Shown here piece after piece: positions 1 to 8,400 of a DNA stretch of 27,429 bases. The notes beneath the pieces were generated by a model. It was not told the DNA's origin. It did no database searches and saw only the letters and a list, made by a program, of their open reading frames with translations. The translations under genes were made by a program, and so were the position numbers. Position 1 is the stretch's first letter. Each line of letters starts with the position of its first letter. This DNA is from a virus: positions 1 to 27,429 of the IMG/VR virus record IMGVR_UViG_3300037517_001035; one strand, given 5' to 3'.

Positions 1-1
1 G

Positions 2-283
2 GCCGACCTCAGCATGTCACACTCGACGTGCAGCGCCGCCGTCAACCGCCTGATGCGGCTGGGGTGGGTCTACGACGCGGGGGTGCGCACGAAGACCCGC
101 GCTGGCCGCGCGGCCATCGTGTGGATGCCGCAGGATCCGCCGATCCCGCTGCGCGAGGCGATGCCGACGCGCATGGAACTGGCCCGCCGCATCAAGCGGA
201 CGATCTCGTTGATCGAACGCGGCAGCACCGACGGCATTTCACTGGAAGAGATCACCTCTATCCTGAAGGGAAACACCAAATGA
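2..283 (+). CDS. Winged-helix DNA-binding protein, 5' end outside window
   Basis: The reading frame is open to the left edge (Ala-Asp-Leu-Ser precedes the first ATG at 14), and the sequence there looks like the middle of a helix-turn-helix, so the true start probably lies outside the window. The segment HSTCSAAVNRLMRLGWV resembles the recognition helix of MarR/GntR-type winged helices, and the following basic stretch with TRAGRAAIVW would be the wing. The remainder is a helical tail rich in charged residues. It is probably a small regulator or DNA-binding protein of the early cassette. Its stop overlaps the next start (ATGA). The fold assignment is an inference from pattern; no specific family was recognised. 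If the ATG at 14 is the real start, the domain would lack its first helices. Confidence 0.6.
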   Translation, partial: ADLSMSHSTCSAAVNRLMRLGWVYDAGVRTKTRAGRAAIVWMPQDPPIPLREAMPTRMELARRIKRTISLIERGSTDGISLEEITSILKGNTK

Positions 284-540
284 TTTCTGGAGACATCGAG
301 ATCACGGTCGACGACGACGACGTCGACGGCAACACTCTGATCGCGTCGTTCGCGGCGGACAGCGGGGAACTGGACCTGCCGCCGAAGGTGTGCTTCATCG
401 TGCAGGGCCCGAGCAAGACCGAGGGCATCGACTCCGAGGTCAAGCACTTCTTCACGGTCGAGGTCGCCGTACTGCGGCGCATCTGCGACACGGCGGAGGC
501 GCTGCACAAGACAGCGCTCGCACTGGACGGGCGAGGATGA
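280..540 (+). CDS. Acidic phage protein of unknown function (86 aa)
   Basis: The ATG at 280 overlaps the upstream stop (ATGA) and is preceded by AAGGGA about nine bases upstream, which fixes the start; the longer open frame beginning at 28 is only read-through of the neighbour's region. The protein is acidic, with a run of aspartates near residues 11-14, then an alternating hydrophobic pattern that suggests beta strands, and a helical C-terminal third (residues 60-84). No catalytic motif is visible. The product may be a small early protein acting with the neighbouring DNA-binding and replication genes, but that rests on position only. The next gene starts within its stop codon. Confidence 0.6.
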   Translation: MISGDIEITVDDDDVDGNTLIASFAADSGELDLPPKVCFIVQGPSKTEGIDSEVKHFFTVEVAVLRRICDTAEALHKTALALDGRG

Positions 541-674
541 ACTGGCCCGACATCGCACTCATCGGAGCATGTGCGTTCTTCCTGCTCGCGATAGGCTACT
601 TGGCAGGTTCGATACATGTGCTGGAGGAGTGGCGCAAGGCGCAAGGAGAGGACAATGGACAAGGCGAAACGTGA
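537..674 (+). CDS. Small single-pass membrane protein (45 aa)
   Basis: The ATG at 537 overlaps the previous stop (ATGA). The 45-residue product has one hydrophobic segment at about residues 6-26 (ALIGACAFFLLAIGYLAGSI) followed by a charged tail with EEWRKAQGE, so it is expected to sit in the inner membrane with a short cytoplasmic or periplasmic tail. Its last 20 bases overlap the next gene, which starts at 655. Small membrane peptides of this kind are common in phage early operons and are often inhibitors or unknowns; nothing in the sequence says which. It is short, so a chance frame cannot be fully excluded, but the overlap signals support it. Confidence 0.5.
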   Translation: MNWPDIALIGACAFFLLAIGYLAGSIHVLEEWRKAQGEDNGQGET

Positions 675-1053
675 GTGGGTGTTCGAGCGCGCAGAACGGA
701 TCGCGCTCTGGGATGGACTCGACGACGCACTGGTCGGGATCGTGACGCGGTGCGGGCAAGACAACCCGATTGCAGTCTACGAGCGGAACGCGGTGATCCG
801 CGTCCTCTCTCGCGACATGTCGTTCGACGACGCCGTCGAGTGGATCGACGTCAACATCAACGGCGCGTGGATCGGGGAGACGACCCCGATGATGCTCGAA
901 ATGTGTCCTCGTCGGCGCAGGGTCATCCGCCTGCACCAGTCGAAGGAGATCCAGCGTCTGCGCGCGGCGCTGGAGCAGATCGCGGCGAACAACGACGAGC
1001 CGTACGCAAGGGACTTCGCGAAAGACATCCTCGCGAGACGGGAGGTGCCATGA
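655..1053 (+). CDS. Conserved phage protein of unknown function (132 aa)
   Basis: The start at ATG 655 follows GGAGAGGACA, a good ribosome-binding site, so the upstream in-frame ATG at 616 is not used. Residues about 20-85 (ALVGIVTRCG, then YERNAVIRVLSRDMSFDDAVEW and NINGAWIGETTPMML) match a pattern I know from many phage hypothetical proteins, in which a GM-T-xx-EAVE-type helix precedes a 'N-GAW-GE-TP' strand. Residues about 98-130 (a LRAALEQIA helix, then a DFAKDIL helix) resemble a second short phage motif that usually occurs on its own. The gene may therefore be a fusion of two common small families. No biochemical function is known to me. It overlaps the next gene by ATGA. Confidence 0.65.
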   Translation: MDKAKREWVFERAERIALWDGLDDALVGIVTRCGQDNPIAVYERNAVIRVLSRDMSFDDAVEWIDVNINGAWIGETTPMMLEMCPRRRRVIRLHQSKEIQRLRAALEQIAANNDEPYARDFAKDILARREVP

Positions 1054-1322
1054 ACCTCGACCGTGCCGCACAGGTAGCCGATGTTGTCTGCCCCGAGGTC
1101 GACGGCAAGACGCCGAACCACCGCTTGCTGAACAGCACGCGGCTCGACGTCGTCGTCGGCTTGATGTACGAACTGCCGACTCTGACGCCGTCATCGGTCG
1201 AGGTCGCGCAGATCCTCTGCATCAGCCACCAGACCGTCATGGCGCACTGGAAGCGCTGGCAGGCCAAGCCGTGGCGCGAGCGCTACGGGTGGCTCGTCGT
1301 CGCCGAGGGGAGGGCCGCATGA
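1050..1322 (+). CDS. Helix-turn-helix protein, probable regulator (90 aa)
   Basis: The start ATG at 1050 overlaps the previous stop and is preceded by GGAGGTGCC. Residues about 46-70 (a VEVAQILCISHQTVMAHWKR stretch) fit a helix-turn-helix: a short helix, a turn at CIS, and a recognition helix with HQTVMAHWKRW. The rest is a short N-terminal helix bundle and a C-terminal YGWLVV strand. It probably binds DNA as an early-gene regulator or a replication accessory factor, since the following genes are a DUF1376 replication protein and a resolvase. The role is inferred; no family was recognised beyond the helix-turn-helix. Confidence 0.6.
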   Translation: MNLDRAAQVADVVCPEVDGKTPNHRLLNSTRLDVVVGLMYELPTLTPSSVEVAQILCISHQTVMAHWKRWQAKPWRERYGWLVVAEGRAA

Positions 1323-1888
1323 AGCGCCTCCCGTGGATGCCGCTGTACTGCGACGACCTGATCGGATCCACTGCTGACATGAGCGCCGAGGAGTTTGGCG
1401 CTTATGTCCGTCTCCTCTGTCACATCTGGACGAGAGGGCCAATCGAGATGGACGACGCAGTGTGCTGCCGAGTTGCAGGCGTGAAACTCAAGGTGTGGCG
1501 TCGGATCCGAGGCAGGTTCGACGTCTGCAAGCGTGACGATGGGACTATGGGACTCTCCCACCCGCGTCTGGAACGAGAGAAAATGATGCGGGTTTCTCAC
1601 GCCGAGGAGAGAGCGTCTTCTGGGCGGAAAGGTGCGCTGGCGCGCTGGAAACGCGGTTCTGCGGATGGCTCAGCCATTGGCTCAGCCTATGGCAAACCGA
1701 TGGCATGCCACAACCAGAGAATAGATACCAAGTCAACCGTAGTTCCAAAGAGCAGCGCGCGCGAGGCTGCGCCAGCGCCCGAGGGGGCTGGCTTGCCGCG
1801 CCTCGTCACCCTGCCCTCGGGCGACGAGCCCGACGACGCGACGGCCCGCAACCGAGCGTTCATCGCCGCGCACAGGGGCAAGCGTTGA
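1319..1888 (+). CDS. DUF1376 / YdaU-family replication protein
   Basis: The start at ATG 1319 (ATGA overlap, GAGGGGAGGG upstream) gives 189 residues. The N-terminal 90 residues carry the signature of the DUF1376/YdaU family: a WMPLYCDDLIGSTADMS opening, then EEFGAYVRLLCHIW and a RLER motif around residue 84. The family is associated with phage and prophage replication modules and often stands where a DnaD-like or lambda O-like initiator would be. After it comes a basic, low-complexity stretch (SSGRKGALARWKRG) that could bind DNA, and then a disordered Pro/Ala-rich tail. The gene sits between a helix-turn-helix gene and a RusA-like resolvase, which supports a replication role. The origin it would serve was not found. 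Confidence 0.8.
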   Translation: MKRLPWMPLYCDDLIGSTADMSAEEFGAYVRLLCHIWTRGPIEMDDAVCCRVAGVKLKVWRRIRGRFDVCKRDDGTMGLSHPRLEREKMMRVSHAEERASSGRKGALARWKRGSADGSAIGSAYGKPMACHNQRIDTKSTVVPKSSAREAAPAPEGAGLPRLVTLPSGDEPDDATARNRAFIAAHRGKR

Positions 1889-2337
1889 ACGCCGCGCTGC
1901 TCCCGTGGCCACACAAAGCGCTGTCTCCGAACGCGAGACCGCACTACCTCGTGCGCCACAAGGCCGCTCGGGCAAGCCGCTCGGCAGCGTGTGTTATCGG
2001 TACGGGCGGGAAATGCCTCCAGAATCCCGTCTGCGCCGTCGTCCCTCTGGTGAGGGATAAGAGAGCCCGAGACATCGACAACGTCTTGGCGGGGCTGAAA
2101 TCGGCCTTAGACGGGCTCACCGATGCTGGATGGTGGAAGGACGACTCCACCATCGTCGGAATCCACCTCTCTCCACCCCTCTACTCTCCGAAGTTCGCCG
2201 AAAAGAGAATCCTCATGCTGGCCGTCGAGCAGGAGGACGAGCGAGACCTCGGCGAGAGGGTGCGACGGTTCCGAGAGGACACCGTCACGGGGCTGCCTCA
2301 CGACGCCCTGCTCAGGTACTTCGGATTGACTTGGTAA
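1885..2337 (+). CDS. rusA: RusA-family Holliday-junction resolvase
   Basis: Translation most likely starts at TTG 1885, which overlaps the upstream stop (TTGA) and follows AGGGG by seven bases, giving 150 residues. RusA-type enzymes are dimeric, Mg2+-dependent endonucleases that cut four-way junctions during phage replication and recombination. The features visible here are the N-terminal KALSPNAR motif, the acidic core RDIDN with Asp63 and Asp65, Lys72 and the helix LKSALDGL, and KDDST with Asp86-Asp87. This is the family's order and spacing. The C-terminal ~45 residues, a charged helix ending in ALLRYFGLTW, extend somewhat beyond a typical RusA. It is the last gene of the + strand cassette and is followed at once by a strong hairpin. 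Confidence 0.85.
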   Translation: MNAALLPWPHKALSPNARPHYLVRHKAARASRSAACVIGTGGKCLQNPVCAVVPLVRDKRARDIDNVLAGLKSALDGLTDAGWWKDDSTIVGIHLSPPLYSPKFAEKRILMLAVEQEDERDLGERVRRFREDTVTGLPHDALLRYFGLTW

Positions 2338-2338
2338 A

Positions 2339-2370
2339 CGACAGGCCCCCGCTTCCACGGGGGCCTGTCG
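2339..2370. terminator. Perfect 13-bp hairpin between convergent operons, probable bidirectional terminator
   Basis: CGACAGGCCCCCG (2339-2351) pairs perfectly with its complement at 2358-2370 around a six-base loop. It begins immediately after the RusA stop. Downstream on the + strand the sequence has only scattered T residues, and on the - strand it is followed by GTTTACC, so the U-tracts are poor. Position at the meeting point of the + and - transcription units supports a terminator for both strands. Confidence 0.7.
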
Positions 2371-2426
2371 CTTCTGATCCCTGAGCATTTCTACGTTGCT
2401 GCGGATCGGTTCCCCTCGAAACGCCA

Positions 2427-2451
2427 CCGCCGCAGGATCGGACTGCGGCGG
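2427..2451 (-). terminator. GC-rich hairpin after the giant gene, possible late-operon terminator
   Basis: An 8-bp stem (CCGCCGCA at 2427-2434 with TGCGGCGG at 2444-2451) and a nine-base loop lie 33 bases beyond the stop of the giant - strand gene. On the - strand it is followed by TGGCGTTTCG, a weak T-run. It may terminate the long late transcript or back up the hairpin at 2339-2370. No other feature was seen in the 2338-2484 gap. Confidence 0.4.
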
Positions 2452-2484
2452 CTGCGCTGGGGGAAAAGATGGACAACACTGTAA

Positions 2485-5400
2485 TCACGGATTCGTGCGT
2501 GTCAAGTCGTTGCGCATGCGAATCGGGAACTTCATCAGTTGGCGGCGGTACTCGACGAGAGCCTCGCGCTCCTCGGGAGCCGCCGTCTTGAGCGCCTTGC
2601 GGATCTTCCGAAGTTCATTCTCGACGCGCTTGATCTCGATCCCGACTGCTACGTCGGCCTCGGGGATCGGCGTCGTCTGGAGACGGACCATCTGCTCGGG
2701 CGTCGTCTCGGGCGACGCCATCGCCTCGGCCCTGCGAAGGGCTGGGGCGACCTTGTTCTTCAGTTCGTAGAACTGCTCGCTCTGAGCGCGGGTGTCGGTC
2801 GATGCGTCGCCGACGAACGAACGGACCAGCGGGACCTGATTGACCGTGACAGGCTCGGTGCCAGTCGCGATCGTGTACAGGCGGTCGAGGTTGCGCCCGA
2901 ATCCAGACAGGTAGTAGCCCACGAGGTACTGGAGCGCGTTCGGCGAGACGAACTCCTCGAACGCTCCAGTCGCGTTCTCCCACTCGTCGCCGCCGAGCGT
3001 CTCGTTGATCCACTGCGATGCGTTGATCGCCCAGTCTGGCGTGCCGTCGAAGTAGCGGTACGCCTGCGGGCTCGTGTCGCCCGTGAACTTGGTCGGCTGG
3101 ATCGGTCGGCCGCTGAAGTTCTCGTTGAGGCCGATCTCGACGACGGGCTTGAGGAACGTCGGCGTCAGGGACGTGAGCACTCCTCCCGCTCCGCCCGTGA
3201 TGCCGCTTCCGCCCATCGGGTTGAATGCGTTCAGGTGGTCGATCACCGCGCCGTAGGCCACGTCCGACGCCGTCTTCGGACCGAGCGTGGCGTCAGCCAT
3301 GCGCACGCCGAGCGAGTAGAGCGCGTTGTAGCCGTACGGGAGAGGGATCTTGGCGTACTTGCCGCTGCCGCGCGGGTCGAAGATCGGCAGCATCGAGGTC
3401 TTCTCGTAGTCTGGGATGTTGTCCCAGTTCGCGTTGCCAGTCTCCTCGTCCTCGCCTCCCATGACGCGCGCCATCGCCGCAGTCACGAAGCCGAGGCCGA
3501 AGATGCCGAGCGCGAGCGCCTTGTTCCTGCGGTAGCCTCGGAACACGTTCGTCGTGCCTTGGATTCCCGCGTTCCAGAACATGTACAGCGCGTTGAACAC
3601 GGGCTTCTTCAGGCCGCCCTTCGCGAAGTCGACGGTGATGTCGCGGGCGTAGAGCGCGGCCTGCGCCTCGCTCGCGCCAGTTGCAAGCCGCTGCTCGAAC
3701 GCCGCCAGTCGGGTGGCCGTCTCGGCAGCCGTGAAGAACGCGCCGTACCAGCCGAGCACGGTCTTCAGCGTCGACCTGTCGTTGGGATCGCGCCGCTCGA
3801 CGGATCGAGCGAGGCGGTCGAAGTCGACGGCCTTGGCCTCAAGGTCGTTCTGCTTCCACATCATCATCGAGCCGCCTGCGTCGATGAAGTCCCTGTACGA
3901 GTCCGTGGCCGCCCTGTTGAACCACGAGTCGCGCATGATGTTCAGCCATGCTCGCGGCCAGCGGGAAAGCATCTGCGCGGTGTCGACGATCCCGTGCTGC
4001 GCGAGGTTCGACGCCGCACCAGTCAGGACGTCGCGGACCATGTTGACGGCGGCGAACACGGGGTTCGCTGGGCCAGTCGTCACGAATCGGAAGCCGTTGC
4101 CAGCGACCTGAAGCGCCTTCTCGAACGTGCGCAACTCCATGCTCGGCTGCGTAAGGGCAGCCTGAAGGCGCGGGTTGTTGATCTGGATGACGATGATGTC
4201 GCCGCGCTCGTAGGTGTGGCCGTTGATCGTGATCTGGGCGTCGGCGTATACGCCGAAGTTCCTCGGCTCGGACATCCAGTCCGAGTTGAACACCTGCTGC
4301 ACCGTTCCATTGACGCGCATGGGAATCGTCGGCCTGATCACCTCGGCCATCGTCTGGTCGTCGAGCGCAACCACGAGGCGGAGGAACTGCTGGCCGACCT
4401 TGTTGCGAGCGACCCGTCGCAGAGTGTCCTCGTGGACGAACGCCACCTGCGAGGTGATGTTCTCCGCCATGCTCTCGCGCCCGAGGCGCTGCGGCATGCC
4501 GCGACCCTGAGACGAGAGACCTCGGCCAGTGGCCGTGTTCCCCTCCTCGAACAGTTCGTCGAACGGACGGGCAGGAGCGCCTCGAAGCGGGACGTAGTGG
4601 CTGTACCTGCTCGTCAGGGTGTTGTACATCTCCTGCGTGATCAGGCCGTTGTCACGCCGCATGCGCAGGCCCTCGCGCAGCATGCCGCGCCAACGCTCCG
4701 CGATCCTGTTCATCTGGCCGTAGCGCCTGCGGGCGACCGCGTCGGCGATGATCCTGCTGGCCTCGGCGTTCATCATGCCCGTGCCGCCGTCTTGGAAGCG
4801 AGGGTTGATGCTGGCGATGTACGAATTGCCGTTGTTGATCGCGTGCTGCGCGGTCAGGAACTGGTCCATTTCCTCCATCGAGATTCCGTTCTCGGTCTGG
4901 TCTCGGAGGATGTCGGCGTAGTCGCGCTCCGCCTGCTGCTGCTGCGCGACCATCGTCCCGCTCAGGATGCGAGCGCCGAGGAACGGATTGTGCGTGTCGG
5001 GCAGCGCACCCCTGAACACGTTCTGCGCGGCGATCTCGCCGTAGCGGCGGAGTTCGTCGAAGCGGTCGATGACCCGAAGTACCGCCGCGTCCTTGATCCC
5101 AGCAGCGCCGCGACGGACGCTGAACTGCGACGTGTCTGGGATCACCGATCCAGCGGATTCGCCAGACGCGAGGTCTCTGGCGCGCTGGGCGATGTAGTTG
5201 GCGTCGTACTTGGAGACGAGATTCTCGGCCTCTGCGCGCCGATCACGAAGCCAACCGTGTAGATCGGGTCGTTCGGCGAGAGGGCCTTCGTTGAGAATCC
5301 GCTCGCCCGTCGGGTCTGCCGCCCAGTCGTGCTCCGTCCCGTAGTTTGCTTCTGCTCTGACATTGCCGATCTCCGTGAAGCCGAACTTCGACTTGTTGTC

Positions 5401-8400
5401 CTCGTAGAACTGGAGAAGCAGACCATCGAAACGCTCGTCGGTCATGCTCATCGGGACTCCGTTCGAGTCCCTGAAGTTCATAAACAGCATCGTATTGTCG
5501 TCGATGCGGGTGAAGTTGCCGTCTGCGTAAACCTTCCCGAACTCGAAGAGAATCTCCTGCGCCTGCTCTGGGCTGACCTTCTTCTCGGTCCTGATCACGA
5601 TGCCGAATGAATATCGGCCGCCGAGCACCGAGGCATCGATCCCCTTGGCAGACTGGCTGGCCGCATAGTCGCGGGCATCGTCGAGGGTGTTGAACCTCTT
5701 CGTGCTCTCTTTGACGTTCCCGTCCTCGGTTCGGCGGGACTTCACGGTGAACATGAGTTCAGCCTTGGCGGCTTGGCTCACGAGAGGAGCGTTCTCAAGT
5801 CGGATGATCGGGACCGCGTTCTGCTTGAAGATGAACTTGATCGCAGCCGCATACGCCAGCGCCTCGTCCTGATTGAACCCCTCGTACGCCTTCGGGCGCA
5901 TGGGCACCAGTCTGGTGATCACGTTGGGGCTGACGGCCTTGTCGTATGTACCGACGGAAAGACCCGACTGGTACATGGCGATGCCGATCTTGTCGGCGAG
6001 GGAATCGAACCCGTCGTCTTGGATGAGGATCCGCCTGCTGTCGGAAGTGAACTCGCGCTTCACGTCGTCTGGAGCGCCGACGATGTTGGTGACGACGTCG
6101 GGGGACGGGATGGTCTCCCAAGTGACGTTCTGCACGAGACGATGGATGTCGTCTCCGAAGTCCCGTGCGAGTTCGGACGCAGCCTTCTTGACCTCTGGCG
6201 ACTTGAGTTTCATCGCCTCGCTGCGCCAGTTGGCGAGGTGCTGACGCCTCTGGTCTCCCGACTGCGGATACACGATGATGTTCCGACCCTTGTCGTCCAC
6301 CCCGCGCTTGATGATGTTCGCGGCGAAGCCACGGGCGTTGGTCCTCGACTTGACTCCCGCGTCCTCGTACCGAGTCTTCATCGCGGTCCAGATGGCGGCC
6401 TGCACCTGATGCGGAGTCCAGAGCGGATCGCCTTCATTGCGCTTGGCGTTCAGGCGAGCGGTCAGTCGGCGCGTCTCGTTCTCGGAGAACGAGTACTTGC
6501 CGCTTCCCTTGTCGTCGGAGAACTGCTCGTTGACGTACCCGAACGCGCGCGCCATCCACACGTCGATGGTCGCGCGCATCGCGTCGATCATCTCGCTGTC
6601 GATGTTCAGGACGCCGAGCGCCTGCGGGTTCCTCGTGACGATGTCGTACATCAGGTTGATGTAGAACGAGTTCGTCTTGCGCCCATCCCACGGCTTGTTG
6701 TTGTAGAGGACGTCGATCGCCTTGCCGTCGGCCAGAGCAGAACCGACGTCATACGACGACGCTGGTCGGCCCATCGCCCAGTGTGTGTAGCCTCGGATGG
6801 CCTGAAGGGTGTTGACCCAGACGTTGCTGTTCGGCGAGTAGATGGCGAGGAGTTGGATGAACTTCTCAGCCTTCACGAAGTCGAACCCGACGAAGCGCAT
6901 CACGGCCTGCGCCGACTTCTCGTACCAGTATCGGCCAGCCAGACCCTCTTCGGCGAGTTGCTCAAGGGTGTCGCGCATCTTGTTGAGATCGCGGCGATTC
7001 TGCACCCACTCGGGCGCTCCCATGTAGCGCCCCGTCGACGTCTTCGTCGGCTCGTAGTTGACCCACTTGGCATCCGACTCGCTCAGTTTCGAGGTGTCGA
7101 TCTTCCTGCGGACGGAGAACTGCGGCTCGGCGTCCCCGACGCGGCCCTCTTCCCATGTCCACGAAGGCATGAGGCCGACCTTGTTGTCGGCGAACACCGT
7201 TTCCAGCGTCGAGGCGTTCTTGTTCTGCTCCCCGTATGGTCCGTAGTTGAGCCACGAGTTCTGCCCACGGGTCTCCGAGGTCATCGCTGCGACGGCAGGA
7301 CCAGTGAACAGGCGTACATGAGCCTGCCATGCGTTCTCCTCGCCATCGGATCGGAATCCAGCGCCCTCAAGCCCGTGGCCGAATGCATCATGGACCGCTC
7401 GGAACAGGTCGTTCGCGAGCACAGGGCGCATCGGGCCGTCGAGAGATCCGTCGGGCCATTCGATCCCAGTCTCTGACAGCAGAGGGTTCTGCGAGTTGTC
7501 GAATTGAGCCGTGCCGAATCCAGCAGCGGTCGAATAGACGCCCATCTGCTTGTTCTGGCGAAGGTCGCGCATTGCGCGCCACGGCTTGGCCTCGTACGGG
7601 TCGTTGGTGTCGCCGAAGAACCAGAACCTGTACCCAGCATCGACCAGCGCCTGATATTGCGCGGTCGTCTGCCTGATCATGTCCTCGTATGCAGCGCGAA
7701 CGGCGGGATCGTTCGGCGCATGCTGCATCTCGGTGAACGCAGCGGCGATCCTGCGGGCACGCTCTGGATCTACGCGCGCATATTCGGACTGACGTCGGAG
7801 TTCGATCCCGATCGATCGGGCGTAGCGCTCCGCGACTGCGACGAGGTTCGCGTCGGGTCCAGTTGCCCCTGATACAACAGGCGCACCCGCAAGCGGCGCA
7901 AGGCTTCGTACTTCTCCCCTTCCTCCTCCGTCTCTGGCTGGTTCATTCTGGGTCTCCTGCGCATTGCGCGTTGTTGACTGTACATCATCTCGGCGGAAGG
8001 AGGCCATGATTCGCGGATCTGCGGTCGGATTCGCGTTGAAATAGCCCTTGATCTGATTCGGCTCGAACGCGACGTAGGTCCCATTACCGAAATCGATACC
8101 GTCGAATCCCTGACGACGAAGCCTGTCGAAGACCTGCCCCTGCGCTCTTGCGTAGTTCTCCGAGGTTTCGAGCAGTTTCTGATCCTCGGTTGAGACGTCC
8201 TTGTAGTACTTCGCTGGGTTCTTCAGGTTCAGTACGGCTGGAATCACGCGGGATGCCGTATTCGTCATCCTCGTTGCAAATGGATCGGCAAGTGTCGGTT
8301 CGGACTTCAAGTCCATGCTGTCGTTCTGCATCGCGTACTGCGATGCCTCTTCAGGATCGATCGTGAACCATGCTCCGCGCTTTCCGATCTTGAACTTCGT

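Noticed and set aside
2539-5262. A 907-codon + strand open frame
   Set aside because: It is antisense to the C-terminal third of the giant protein, has the same biased composition and no neighbours on its strand.
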